Notes: generated by a model from the letters alone, not told the origin. A stretch of 64,000 nt of DNA from Nitrospirota bacterium (GCA_016212095.1 JACRHH010000032.1:1-64000); one strand, 5' to 3'. Counted from the stretch's first letter, positions 36,670 to 45,903 are shown. Made by a program: numbers and translations.

Positions 36670-38147
36670 CAGCCCATTGCCGTATGAACTGCCTTCTCCC
36701 GCGCCAGCGACCGACGCCTGTCGTTGATTATCACGCCATAACTGCCTTCCGGCGTGCGGCGCAGTATCTCGACCTTGCCGTCTCCGCGCTCGAAGTAGGA
36801 AATATTCGGATCGTATAATTTCGGGAAATACCGTCCGCCGATATCCTGATAAAGATCAACGCGGAACATCGGCGCGCCGCCTGATCCGCCGCCGTCGTCG
36901 GAGAGCCGCAACAATCCGTTGTCGTTATAAACGGTATAACGTCCGTGTGCGCTTTTGTAGCCGACGAAGAATTTGCCGCCTTCCTTATGGTAAATGTCGG
37001 CATTGAAGTTGAACAGGTCTCCGTGGACGTCCTCCATGATGGTTGAACCGACAATGCGGTAGCGCTTGCCCGATTCACAGAGCACCCACTCCGACGTCAT
37101 GGTGTCCGGCCCGTGAGTAAGAAGCGTGCGGGTTCTGTCGAGCGCCGAAGTCTCCAACCTTGCGTAATCGGTATGCACAACGCTGTTCCTGCCGGATATG
37201 TCGTGGATGGTGAAGCAGTCGCGAAATGTCGCAAGCGCGTCGTTGAATCGCTCGCGGCTCCATGCCCGCTCGATGAAATCGTTTATGTCGCCGTAGATAA
37301 CGGATGCGGTCTCGAATTCGTCCCTTGAAACAGATGAAAAAACCTGAGGCAAACGCTCGCTGCACAAGGAAGCCCACAAATTCGTATCGTGAACAGTATC
37401 GGAACTGAACACCAGTGTCTCGTTCCCGGTTCTTATTCGGAGCCCCATGGCTGGAATGCCGTGCCAAACCGGCGATTTGATCGCTTCCAGGGTAAATCCT
37501 TCGTCATCAGTGTAGACATTCCGATCCTGATAGAAAATGTCCGACGAAAACGGATAAAAACTCTGCGGCTCCACCCACTCTCCATGTTCCGGATCGCGAA
37601 AGAGCATCCTTGGCCTGCCTGGAACCGTTGGGTTAATGACAATTTTTGCCAAGGCCGCGGGAACCGGATTGTCGCTTCGGTCAACAATGACAAACCGGCT
37701 TACCCCTTCCCCCTCGTTTCGCGAAACAATGCGGTAGCGAGCCTGAGGGCCAAGACGCGTGAAATCGACAAACGCATCGTAGGGAATATCCATGATCCGG
37801 CGGGAATCGAGCGAAAGACTTCGGTCGAGGGCCGGGCCGGATGCCCGAATTATTTCCTGATGCACCTCATCGGTGGTTAAAAGCGACAGCTTGTAGCGGA
37901 AATCGGCGGCGTACTGGTGAAAAAGAGCCAGATCACTGAACCACCTTTTGTGGTCGTCGTGGCAATGCGTTATCAGCAGACCTTTCAGCCCCTTGAGCCC
38001 ATGTCCGCCGATCTGCTGAAAAAGCGGCGCGCCGCAATCGAGCAGGAAGGATGTGCCTCCAACCGTAATGCGATAGCCTATGCTCTTGCCGATGCTTGAA
38101 AAAGGGCCGTAATCGCCCAATATGTCAACAGTTATGCCTTCGGTCAT
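36669..38147 (-). CDS. Metallo-beta-lactamase-fold hydrolase with C-terminal extension
   Basis: The 492-residue protein has the MBL metal motif LLITHCHDDHKRWFSD and a further histidine region, over about 330 residues. About 150 residues of unassigned beta-rich sequence follow (RYRIVGSTIMEDVHGD, FRVDLYQDIGGRYFPK). The start at 38147 (MTEGITVDILGD) is preferred over 38180, whose extra residues look unrelated. It is translationally coupled to the downstream cyclase by TGATG. A role in hydrolysing the cyclase product or a related signal is possible but unproven. Confidence 0.8.
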   Translation of the reverse strand: MTEGITVDILGDYGPFSSIGKSIGYRITVGGTSFLLDCGAPLFQQIGGHGLKGLKGLLITHCHDDHKRWFSDLALFHQYAADFRYKLSLLTTDEVHQEIIRASGPALDRSLSLDSRRIMDIPYDAFVDFTRLGPQARYRIVSRNEGEGVSRFVIVDRSDNPVPAALAKIVINPTVPGRPRMLFRDPEHGEWVEPQSFYPFSSDIFYQDRNVYTDDEGFTLEAIKSPVWHGIPAMGLRIRTGNETLVFSSDTVHDTNLWASLCSERLPQVFSSVSRDEFETASVIYGDINDFIERAWSRERFNDALATFRDCFTIHDISGRNSVVHTDYARLETSALDRTRTLLTHGPDTMTSEWVLCESGKRYRIVGSTIMEDVHGDLFNFNADIYHKEGGKFFVGYKSAHGRYTVYNDNGLLRLSDDGGGSGGAPMFRVDLYQDIGGRYFPKLYDPNISYFERGDGKVEILRRTPEGSYGVIINDRRRSLAREKAVHTAMG

Positions 38148-38222
38148 CCGGCGCTTCCACGGAGGGGATTGACGATGCACAAGGTATCGTTACCGTTCAT
38201 ATCGGCAAAAACAGATGTAACT

Positions 38223-39107
38223 TTACCTGGAATCCGGGAAATTCACTTTTACATTGGTCTGTGGTTCATGAAAATTCAGGTTAATCGTAACCGGCGTTTT
38301 GCCTATGACACCCGGAGTTTCATTGATGGGCGGCGTCTTCGGAACGAATGGAAGCCGCTCGACAACCAGCCCGGAAGGTTTGAACGATTCCATCTTGAAG
38401 TCCGGCAGGGTGAGAACCGGCGTGCCTTCCACGCGCACCTCCTGAATGATGCGTATCGTCTCGGATTCGGCAAGCGCGCCGCCGTCCTTGCTGTCCGCAT
38501 CCGCCTTCTTGATCTCGCCAGGTGTTCCGGCAAACGGCCTTGGCTCGACAGGCGAACCGTCCTTCGCTACCGTTGAAACCTGTCCCGGCCCAAGCCGCAC
38601 CTCTCCGCCGATGGCCGCGTTGATATTCTTCACCACAACCTCGCCCTCGATAACCGCGATGCCGGTTGAATTCGTGGCACTGTCGAACCATATAAGGAAT
38701 ATTGTTCCGCGAGCCGCGGCGAACGCCGTCGGGGTTTTCACCGTGAAACCGGGGCTTCCCACAACAGCGCGAAGCTTGCCGTCCAGAAGCTCATACACCG
38801 ATTCCGCCCGCTTGTTTTCGGGACTGTAAAGATATTGTTTCACGACAAGCCTGCTCTTTGGGCCGAGCGTAAGGATGCTGTCGTCCCTGAACAACAGTTT
38901 AGCCCTCGACTGCTCCTCGGTTGCCACGCTGTCAGCTTCGCGCAGGCCAAGCTTCGGCTCCGCCTTGATGATGTCCCTCGCCCGTTCCACAAACACATTG
39001 CCGCGCACCGAAACTATGTCGCCGGCGCGTTCATCGGCGAACGCCGGGGAAACGGATAGAGTGAGCATCAAAGCCGTCAGGATCGCGTTAAAATAATTGC
39101 GGTTCAT
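38223..39107 (-). CDS. FecR-domain periplasmic protein
   Basis: The 294-residue protein has a signal peptide (about 1-24, ending PAFADE) and a FecR domain (about 28-150: VSVRGNVFVERA, LLFRDDSILTLGPKSRLVVK, AFAARGTIFLIWF). A proline-rich tail follows. Unlike classical FecR there is no cytoplasmic part or sigma factor gene, so it probably acts in the periplasm, perhaps binding a polymer or ligand for the CHASE2 sensor. It overlaps the upstream TPR-barrel gene by 4 bp. Confidence 0.87.
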   Translation of the reverse strand: MNRNYFNAILTALMLTLSVSPAFADERAGDIVSVRGNVFVERARDIIKAEPKLGLREADSVATEEQSRAKLLFRDDSILTLGPKSRLVVKQYLYSPENKRAESVYELLDGKLRAVVGSPGFTVKTPTAFAAARGTIFLIWFDSATNSTGIAVIEGEVVVKNINAAIGGEVRLGPGQVSTVAKDGSPVEPRPFAGTPGEIKKADADSKDGGALAESETIRIIQEVRVEGTPVLTLPDFKMESFKPSGLVVERLPFVPKTPPINETPGVIGKTPVTINLNFHEPQTNVKVNFPDSR

Positions 39108-40426
39108 AGCTTCACCCCCAGGAAAAGTCCGGTAATGCTTCTTTTATAGTCGAACTTGCCGATGTTGGAATTGTTGATTGTGTACACCTCGGAGAGCGTG
39201 AGGCTGACGCTCTCAGTGGGACTCCAGACCATGTCCGCCGAATAGTCCTGCGTTGTGTCCCTGCGTATGGAATCGCTGTCGCTTTCCCTTAGATATTCCT
39301 TATATGCCAGAGTAGCGCCCAGCATGACCCGGATGGTTCCGGTTCCGGCACTGAAATTCAGATTGCCTGTGTGGCCGTTATAATCCCAAGTCTCCTTGTC
39401 CGCCGATTCGCGCTCGTACTTGTAGCCGAAACCCCATCCGGAGTTCTCGCCAAGTTTTCTCGTCTGGGCCATGCCGAATGCCGCGTTGGTTCCAGTGCGA
39501 TCTGAGTTGGTTTCGAAATCAGCGCCGTTGATGAAGTTCCTGAATTCCTGCGCGAAGTAGAATTCGGTGATCGCGCCGCTTGTGTGAGCGACGGCTATCG
39601 AGGGGCGGAACGTATGCGTCACGCTGTATTCGTCGCCGCCGACAGTGGCGTATGCCAGAGCGTAACCAAGCTCGGTTCGCATGTCCCGCGCGGGTGAATA
39701 TCGGCCAGACAGGGAGACGCTGTGCTGCTGCACGTCGAAATTCGTGACGTCCTTATGCTTGCTCTGATAGAAGTTGTAATCGACATCCGCGGCGAATCTT
39801 CCTGTGTCAAACAGGGTGACTCCGGCGTTGGCCGAAACAATGGCACGCCAGTCGGCCTTTTTGCCGGAAGACGGCGAAACCGGATTGTCCGGCTCAAGAA
39901 TCACGTTCGAGTCGTACTGTCCGCCGAGAGCGACGCCCAGCCGCAAAGCCTTCCCGCCCTGCCCTGCCGCTGACTTCAGCGTCTCCAGATATTTGCGCGC
40001 GGCGGCTTTGGTGTTTTCGTCGGCTTTGCTGCCAACGACTTCGGTGAACTGATCCCGTGCCTCGTCGATTTCGCCTGCCTGCATCATGACAAGGCCAAGT
40101 TCGTAATTTATGCGCGGATTGTCCGGCTCGCTGCGAAGGGCGTCCATCAGGGCGGGCTTCGCAGCGGCAAACCGTCCGCTTCTGGAATACGCGATTCCCA
40201 GAAGAAGCGCTGCCTCCGGATCGGATGGTTTCATCTCCCTGGCCAGCTTGAGATGCGTAACAGCCTCATCGTAATTGGCGTTGTCGATGAGATAGCCACC
40301 CTTGGTGACTGCGATTTCAAACTCTTTTTCGGTGTAGGCATGAACGTTTGAGAGAAACGGCTGCGCAAACACCAGACTTATGAACATGATGAAAACAACT
40401 GCTAACGCTGATTTATTCAGGGTCAT
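39104..40426 (-). CDS. TPR protein with C-terminal outer-membrane beta barrel
   Basis: The 440-residue protein has a signal peptide (about 1-30), three to four TPR units (about 33-150: DEAVTHLKLAREMKPSDPEAA, NPRINYELGLVMMQAGEIDE) and a C-terminal half of alternating strands typical of an outer-membrane barrel ending in LFLGVKL. It heads the unit with the FecR, hydrolase and cyclase genes. This domain order is seen in surface proteins of unknown role. Confidence 0.82.
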   Translation of the reverse strand: MTLNKSALAVVFIMFISLVFAQPFLSNVHAYTEKEFEIAVTKGGYLIDNANYDEAVTHLKLAREMKPSDPEAALLLGIAYSRSGRFAAAKPALMDALRSEPDNPRINYELGLVMMQAGEIDEARDQFTEVVGSKADENTKAAARKYLETLKSAAGQGGKALRLGVALGGQYDSNVILEPDNPVSPSSGKKADWRAIVSANAGVTLFDTGRFAADVDYNFYQSKHKDVTNFDVQQHSVSLSGRYSPARDMRTELGYALAYATVGGDEYSVTHTFRPSIAVAHTSGAITEFYFAQEFRNFINGADFETNSDRTGTNAAFGMAQTRKLGENSGWGFGYKYERESADKETWDYNGHTGNLNFSAGTGTIRVMLGATLAYKEYLRESDSDSIRRDTTQDYSADMVWSPTESVSLTLSEVYTINNSNIGKFDYKRSITGLFLGVKL

Positions 40427-40497
40427 GACATCCCCTCCCGTCAGGATGACAAAATTCTAGCAGTCCCTGAACCGTATTGCAAGGAAATGACAAAGAA

Positions 40498-40521
40498 AAA
40501 GGCTCCGTTTCCGGAGCCTTT
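40498..40521 (-). terminator. Intrinsic terminator of adk
   Basis: Perfect 10-bp stem AAAGGCTCCG/CGGAGCCTTT with a 4-base loop, 24 bp beyond the adk stop. On the minus strand it is followed by TTTTTCTTTG, a proper T-rich tail. Confidence 0.85.
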
Positions 40522-40544
40522 GCCAAACTGGTTTAAGTAATCAG

Positions 40545-41192
40545 TTACTTGCCGAGCGCGGCCTTGATCGCGTTCACAACAACGTCGCTCGATGTGCCGA
40601 CAACCTTCTTGAGCATTCCCTCTTTCTCATAGAAACCGATAAGCGGCGCAGTCTTCTCGTTGTAGACGTCGAGACGCTTGCTGATCGCCTCTTCAGTCTC
40701 GTCGGCGCGCTGAATCGTCGGCGAGCCGCATTTCTTGCACTTGCCGCCCTCCGCCGGCGGGTTCGACTTCACATTGTAGATTTCCTGACAGGCAGAGTTG
40801 GAGCATGTGCGCCTTGTGGTAAGGCGGTCGAGAATGACCTCGCGCGGAACCTCTATGCTCACGACGAAATCCATCTTTATTCCAAGCCTGGCCATGAGGG
40901 TCTTCAGCTCCTCCGCCTGCGGAATGGTGCGGGGGAAGCCGTCGAGCAAGAAACCGTTGGCACAGTCCGGCTCCTGAAGACGCTGTTCCATTATTCCCAT
41001 GATGAGAGAATCCGGCACAAGCTCGCCCCTGTCCATAAAACCCTGGGCTTCCTTGCCGAGCGCTGTGCCGGCCTTTACGGCGGCGCGAAGTATGTCGCCG
41101 GTTGAAATCTGAACCGATCCGTCGAACGCGGTAAGAAGCTTTGCCACGGTTCCCTTGCCCGCTCCGGGCGCGCCAAGAAGCATGATCTTCAT
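40545..41192 (-). CDS. adk: Adenylate kinase
   Basis: Converts ATP and AMP to 2 ADP. The 215-residue protein has the P-loop GAPGAGKGT and the DGFPRTIPQAEEL signature. Its long LID carries four cysteines (CSNSAC and CKKC), so it binds structural zinc as in Gram-positive and many deltaproteobacterial enzymes. GGAGGAACAAT lies before the ATG. It is a single-gene unit closed by the terminator at 40498. Confidence 0.96.
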   Translation of the reverse strand: MKIMLLGAPGAGKGTVAKLLTAFDGSVQISTGDILRAAVKAGTALGKEAQGFMDRGELVPDSLIMGIMEQRLQEPDCANGFLLDGFPRTIPQAEELKTLMARLGIKMDFVVSIEVPREVILDRLTTRRTCSNSACQEIYNVKSNPPAEGGKCKKCGSPTIQRADETEEAISKRLDVYNEKTAPLIGFYEKEGMLKKVVGTSSDVVVNAIKAALGK

Positions 41193-41403
41193 ATTATTGT
41201 TCCTCCATTAATTGCTGAATTGTTTCAGCATGACATCAAGTCTTGCCGAAGCCGCATATTATCCGGCAAAGCGGCGTTGAAAATCAAACGAGCAGGCCAG
41301 TTGCCGAATAAAGCCTGAAAATTTCATGGACAACCACGCCTGATCTTTCGCATAATACCGGTTATTCCAACGGCTTGATAAAATTCTATTTCGGGAGATA
41401 CAG

Positions 41404-42714
41404 GTGGCGAAAGATACCATTAACGTAGGTCTTGTCGGATTCGGAACCGTGGGAAGCGGGCTTGCGTCCATAATGCTCGATCCGTCGAGTGAACTGGACA
41501 AGAAACTCGGCTTCAGCATGAAGCTTGCCAAGATTGTCGATAAAGACATAACGACGGATCGCGGAGTCAAGATTCCTGACGGCATTCTGACGAACGACCT
41601 TTCGGAGGTTCTTGACGATCCGGCTATCGACATCGTTGTGGAGCTTGTGGGCGGAACCGGTTTCGCGGGCGATCTGATAATGCGGGCGATAAACGCCGGA
41701 AAGCATGTGGTCTCCGCAAACAAGGCGCTTCTTGCCCACAAGGGCGGCGAAATCTTCGCCGCCGCATCGGCGCGCGGCGTGGAGGTGGGCTTCGAGGCGT
41801 CTGTCGCGGGCGGCATTCCGATCATCAAGGTGATGAAGGAAGGGCTTGTAGCAAACCGCATTCTGTCGGTCTACGGAATCATAAACGGCACGGCCAACTA
41901 CATTCTTTCGCGCATGACAACCGAATGCGCGCCGTTTGGCGATGTTCTTGCCGACGCGCAGAAGCTTGGCTATGCCGAGGCCGACCCAACTTTCGACATC
42001 GAGGGCATCGACGCGGCGCACAAGCTCACTATTCTTGGAAGCCTGGCGTTCGGCATTCCGCTTGCCTTCGACAAGGTTTACACCGAGGGAATAACGAAGA
42101 TCACTCCGGTTGATATTGCGTTCGCCTCGGAATTCGGCTACAGGATCAAGCTGTTGGGCATCGCCAAGTCGGACGGCAGCGAGGTGGAGCTTCGCGTCCA
42201 CCCCACGATGATTCCGGAGGGCCAGATGCTTGCGAAGGTTGACGGCGTCTTCAACGCGCTCTATGTTGACGGTGACGCCGTCGGCGCGACGATGTACTAC
42301 GGACGCGGCGCGGGTTCGCGCCCAACCGGCAGCGCGGTGCTTGCCGACATCGTTGACATCGCGCGAAACATTCGCGGCGGCGCTGTCGGCAGGGTTCCGG
42401 CTTTTGGCCGCCCCATCGACGAGCCGCTTCCGGTCAAGGACATGCAGCGCGTGAAGTCAAGCTACTACTTCAGGTTTTCGGTGCAGGACAGGCCGGGCGT
42501 GCTGTCGAAGATCGCCGGGATTCTGGGAAACAACAGCATTAGCATAGAGTCTGTCATCCAGAAGGGCCGAAAAGAGGGCGGCTCAGTGCCGCTTGTGATT
42601 CTCACGCATGAGGCGGTGGAGGAGAACGTGACCCGAGCCCTTGCCGAAATCAACGCGCTTGAGTCGGTTGATCCGGGCGCGGTGATGATTCGCGTGGAAG
42701 GCGCGGAGGGATAG
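41404..42714 (+). CDS. hom: Homoserine dehydrogenase
   Basis: Reduces aspartate semialdehyde to homoserine, the branch-point for threonine and methionine. The 436-residue protein starts at GTG 41404 after GGGAG. It has a nucleotide-binding start (VGLVGFGTVGSGLAS), the catalytic domain (ASVAGGIPIIKVMKEGL, GIINGTANYILSRM) and a C-terminal ACT domain (about 350-430, RFSVQDRPGVLSKIAGIL) for feedback control, probably by threonine. It heads a plus-strand cluster of sulfur-carrier and threonine-synthase genes. Confidence 0.95.
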   Translation: MAKDTINVGLVGFGTVGSGLASIMLDPSSELDKKLGFSMKLAKIVDKDITTDRGVKIPDGILTNDLSEVLDDPAIDIVVELVGGTGFAGDLIMRAINAGKHVVSANKALLAHKGGEIFAAASARGVEVGFEASVAGGIPIIKVMKEGLVANRILSVYGIINGTANYILSRMTTECAPFGDVLADAQKLGYAEADPTFDIEGIDAAHKLTILGSLAFGIPLAFDKVYTEGITKITPVDIAFASEFGYRIKLLGIAKSDGSEVELRVHPTMIPEGQMLAKVDGVFNALYVDGDAVGATMYYGRGAGSRPTGSAVLADIVDIARNIRGGAVGRVPAFGRPIDEPLPVKDMQRVKSSYYFRFSVQDRPGVLSKIAGILGNNSISIESVIQKGRKEGGSVPLVILTHEAVEENVTRALAEINALESVDPGAVMIRVEGAEG

Positions 42715-42721
42715 CAACGCA

Positions 42722-42964
42722 ATGAGCGACGCCATTGACAAGCATATTGACATCCGGGGGCTGGTCTGCCCGTACACCTTCGTCAAGGCGAAACTTGCCA
42801 TTGAGTCCATCGAGGTTGGCCAGGCGCTCGAAATACTGCTCGATTACGAAGATGCGTCGCGCAGCATCCCCAATTCGATGCGCGATCATGGCCACACGGT
42901 GTTGGCTGTCGAGAAAACCGGCGACGCCGAATGGATCATCCGCGTGCGCAAGGAGAAAGACTGA
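42722..42964 (+). CDS. TusA/SirA-family sulfurtransferase
   Basis: The 80-residue protein has the family site DIRGLVCPYTFVKAKLA, with the persulfide-carrying cysteine in the CP motif. TusA-like proteins accept sulfur from cysteine desulfurases and hand it on. The stop overlaps the next ATG (TGATG), coupling it to the ThiF/MoeB-like enzyme. This context suggests that it feeds sulfur to the MoaD-like carrier encoded 3 kb downstream. Confidence 0.88.
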   Translation: MSDAIDKHIDIRGLVCPYTFVKAKLAIESIEVGQALEILLDYEDASRSIPNSMRDHGHTVLAVEKTGDAEWIIRVRKEKD

Positions 42965-43764
42965 TGGATTTCAGCGAAGACCAGCTTCTCCGGTATAGCC
43001 GGCATATCATACTGCCCGAAATCGGCGGCAAGGGGCAGGCCAAAATCAACGCCGCGAAGGTTTTTCTGGTTGGCGCTGGCGGGCTCGGCTGTCCGGTTGG
43101 CTACTACCTTGCGGCGGCGGGCGTCGGCACTTTGGGCATCGCCGACAACGACAAGGTCGAGATGAGCAATCTTCAGCGCCAGATTGCCCACAGCACCAAC
43201 ACGCTCGGCCACTTCAAGGCCGATTCTGCAAAGGCGACGTTCGAGGCGCTGAACCCCGACACAACCGTTATTCCGATCAAGGAACGGCTGAACAAGGACA
43301 ATATCCTTGATCTGATTAAGGATTACGACATCGTGGTTGACGGAAGCGACAATTTCCCCACGCGCTATCTGGTGAACGACGCCTGCGTGATGACCGGCAA
43401 GCCGCTTGTAAGCGGAGCAATTTTACGTTTCGAGGGGCAGGTGACCACGATCATTCCGGGCAAGGGCCACTGCTACCGATGCCTGTTCGAGGAGCCGCCT
43501 CCGCCCGGTCTTGTGCCGTCGTGCCAGGAGGCTGGCGTGCTCGGCGCGCTTCCGGGCGTTGTGGGCGGGTTGCAGGCGCTTGAGGTAATCAAGCTGATAA
43601 TCGGCAAGGGCGAGCCTATCTCCAACCGGATGCTGATAATCGACTCTTTGAAGATGCATTTCAGAATGGTGAAGGTTCCCAAAAACCCGGACTGCGCGGC
43701 CTGCGGCCCGAATCCAACAATCACGGAATTGCAGGATTACGCCCAGAACGTGTGCGCGCTGTAG
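42964..43764 (+). CDS. ThiF/MoeB/HesA-family adenylyltransferase
   Basis: The 266-residue E1-like enzyme activates the C-terminal glycine of ubiquitin-like sulfur carriers. It has the nucleotide loop VGAGGLGCPVGYYLA, the LQRQIAHS segment, two zinc cysteine pairs (CYRC near 170, CAAC near 245) and a loop cysteine in PSCQEAGVLG. There is no C-terminal rhodanese domain. The ATG at 42964 follows the TusA-like stop; the longer frame from 42931 lies inside tusA. The partner is probably the MoaD-like protein at 45949. Confidence 0.9.
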   Translation: MDFSEDQLLRYSRHIILPEIGGKGQAKINAAKVFLVGAGGLGCPVGYYLAAAGVGTLGIADNDKVEMSNLQRQIAHSTNTLGHFKADSAKATFEALNPDTTVIPIKERLNKDNILDLIKDYDIVVDGSDNFPTRYLVNDACVMTGKPLVSGAILRFEGQVTTIIPGKGHCYRCLFEEPPPPGLVPSCQEAGVLGALPGVVGGLQALEVIKLIIGKGEPISNRMLIIDSLKMHFRMVKVPKNPDCAACGPNPTITELQDYAQNVCAL

Positions 43765-43921
43765 AAATTCGTTCACCCGGTTACGGACGGTGACAGGTTC
43801 TGACGGTGAATATTGACGACATCGCAAAAAGTTGCCATTCAAGCTTGCCTTGTCCGTCATTCCGGCTTGTATTGAAGATGCTTGAATCATGATGTAAGAT
43901 GTAACGAATGGAGGCGCGCTA

Positions 43922-44170
43922 ATGGTAATCGTCAAGCATCGCACACAAATTTCTCTCGATGACTGGCAGTATCAGATGTTGCTCGATGCATCACGAACCA
44001 CGAGGAAAAGCATTTCCGCAATCATCCGCGAGCTTGTTTCCGAGAAGTATGCCGGGCAGTCTGCGTGCGGATCGTCAAGTTCTGCGCTTGATATAGTCGG
44101 AATTGGCGCGGGCGACGGCTGCGCCGTGGCCGAGGAGCACGACGAATATCTTTACGGCGACAGGCGGTGA
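43922..44170 (+). CDS. Ribbon-helix-helix antitoxin
   Basis: The 82-residue protein starts with a GGAGG site. It has a ribbon-helix-helix N-terminus (VKHRTQISLDDWQYQMLLDA, SISAIIRELVSEKY) and a C-terminal tail ending EEHDEYLYGDRR that likely blocks the toxin. It overlaps the PIN toxin by 4 bp. The pair interrupts the hom-to-threonine-synthase cluster. Confidence 0.82.
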   Translation: MVIVKHRTQISLDDWQYQMLLDASRTTRKSISAIIRELVSEKYAGQSACGSSSSALDIVGIGAGDGCAVAEEHDEYLYGDRR

Positions 44171-44571
44171 AGCGCATCTTTGTGGATACCGGCGCGTGGT
44201 ATGCGCTGGTGGACAGAAACGACCCGGTTCACGGCTTGGCGGCTGAGTTCCTGCGCGCCAACACCATTCCGCTTATAACCACGAATTTCATACTGGATGA
44301 GGCTGTCACGCTTATCAACAAACGGCTCGGATGGAAGATCGCCTCGGATGTCGGTGGCAGGCTGAGGGACGGTCTTGCGGCAAGCCTGACCGCTGTAGGC
44401 GACAAGGACGAGGATGCTGCGTGGGCCATATTCCTGAAGTACCGGGAGGCCGGTTTCAGTTATACCGACTGCACCAGCTTTGCTGTCATGAAGCGTTTCG
44501 GACTGGATACCGCGTTCACGTTTGACGCCCATTTCGCCGCAATGAATTTCAATGTTGTTCCGAAGCGGTGA
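44167..44571 (+). CDS. PIN-domain toxin (VapC-like)
   Basis: The 134-residue PIN protein has its acidic residues in IFVDTGAWYALVD, LDEAVTLIN and SYTDCTSFAVMKRFGLDTAFTF. It appears complete. Its C-terminal end (FAVMKRFGLDTAFTFDAHF) closely resembles the remnant at 62317, so that remnant belonged to the same toxin subfamily. Confidence 0.87.
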   Translation: MKRIFVDTGAWYALVDRNDPVHGLAAEFLRANTIPLITTNFILDEAVTLINKRLGWKIASDVGGRLRDGLAASLTAVGDKDEDAAWAIFLKYREAGFSYTDCTSFAVMKRFGLDTAFTFDAHFAAMNFNVVPKR

Positions 44572-44613
44572 TTGTTCACCTGCCCCTACACACATCAATG
44601 CCGGTTCGTGTAA

Positions 44614-44619
44614 TATAAT
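44614..44619 (+). promoter_or_regulatory. Candidate -10 box for threonine synthase 1
   Basis: A perfect TATAAT lies 49 bp before the ATG at 44668, after the PIN toxin stop. No good -35 box is visible 16-18 bp upstream. The gene's ribosome-binding site is AAAGGAG (44651 region). Confidence 0.35.
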
Positions 44620-44667
44620 CAGCTTTCCATATGATATTGTCTGTTGATAGAAAGGAGTACGAAATAG

Positions 44668-45903
44668 ATGAGTTATGTCAGGGGGCTTAAGTGCAGGGAG
44701 TGCGGCAGGGAATACCCTATTGAACCCATCTATGTTTGCGAATTCTGTTTCGGCCCGCTGGAAGTGGTCTACGACTACGACCGGATCAAGGCCGATCTGA
44801 CGATAGATAAAATCCGGTCACGGCCAACCAATCTTTGGCGCTATCGCGAACTGCTGCCGATTGACGGCGATCCGTATGTTGGCCTGCACGCAGGTTTCAC
44901 GCCGCTCATAAAGGCCGACAGGCTGGCGAAGGAAATTGGCGTTGACGAGCTGTATATAAAGGACGACACGGTTACCCACCCGACGCTTTCATTCAAAGAC
45001 AGGGTGGTTTCGGTTGCACTTTCTAAGGCGAAGGAGTTCGGGTTCGACACCGTTGCCTGCGCCTCCACCGGCAATCTGGCGCATTCGGTTTCGGCTCAGG
45101 GCGCGGCGGGCGGTTTTCGCCGGTTCGTCTTCATACCGGCGTCGCTTGAGCACAGCAAAATCGTGGCCTCGCTTGCATACGAGCCAAACGTTGTGGCTGT
45201 CGAAGGCAACTACGACGAGGTGAACCGGCTATGCAGCGAAATTGCAAACAAGTATAAATGGGCGTTTGTGAACATCAACATCAGGCCGTTCTACGCCGAG
45301 GGCTCCAAAACCCAGGGCTACGAGATCATTGAGCAGCTTGGCTGGAAAGCTCCGGATCATGTTGTCGTTCCGTGCGCAAGCGGCTCGCTGCTTACAAAAA
45401 TATGGAAAAGCTTCGAGGAGATGCATAAAATCGGCATCCTGAAGGAGCTTCACACCAAGGTTTTCGCTGCTCAGGCCACCGGATGCAACCCGATTGCCAC
45501 GGCGATCAAGTCGGCAACCGACGTTATCAAGCCGGTGAAGCCCGACACCATCGCCAAATCGCTTGCCATCGGCAACCCGGCGGACGGATTCTACGCAAAG
45601 CAGGTGGTTTACAACACCGGCGGGTGGGGCGAGGATGTTTCGGATCAGGAGATAATTGACGCCATGAAGCTTCTTGCCCGCACCGAGGGCGTGTTTGCAG
45701 AGACTGCGGGCGGCGTGACTCTGGCGTCGGCGATCAAGCTTGTGAAGACCGGCAAGATCAAGCGCGAGGGAACAACGGTTATCTGCGTTACCGGAAACGG
45801 ACTGAAAACTAAAGAGGCGCTTGAAGGCCATGTGGCCGAGCCTTTCAGAATCAAGCCGAAGATGGCGTTCTTCGAGGAGATTCTGGCTAAAATCGGAAAC
45901 TGA
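44668..45903 (+). CDS. thrC: Threonine synthase-like PLP enzyme with N-terminal zinc ribbon
   Basis: The 411-residue fold-type II PLP enzyme begins with a zinc ribbon (CRECGREYPIEPIYVCEFC). The PLP lysine is in HPTLSFKDRV and the phosphate loop near CASTGNLAHSVS. It differs in these sites from the second paralog at 46512 ([25 protein letters not shown]). The family makes threonine from O-phosphohomoserine. With a MoaD-like carrier and a NIL protein directly downstream, one of the two may have another substrate, such as a thiocarboxylate as sulfur donor. That is inference. Confidence 0.85.
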   Translation: MSYVRGLKCRECGREYPIEPIYVCEFCFGPLEVVYDYDRIKADLTIDKIRSRPTNLWRYRELLPIDGDPYVGLHAGFTPLIKADRLAKEIGVDELYIKDDTVTHPTLSFKDRVVSVALSKAKEFGFDTVACASTGNLAHSVSAQGAAGGFRRFVFIPASLEHSKIVASLAYEPNVVAVEGNYDEVNRLCSEIANKYKWAFVNINIRPFYAEGSKTQGYEIIEQLGWKAPDHVVVPCASGSLLTKIWKSFEEMHKIGILKELHTKVFAAQATGCNPIATAIKSATDVIKPVKPDTIAKSLAIGNPADGFYAKQVVYNTGGWGEDVSDQEIIDAMKLLARTEGVFAETAGGVTLASAIKLVKTGKIKREGTTVICVTGNGLKTKEALEGHVAEPFRIKPKMAFFEEILAKIGN

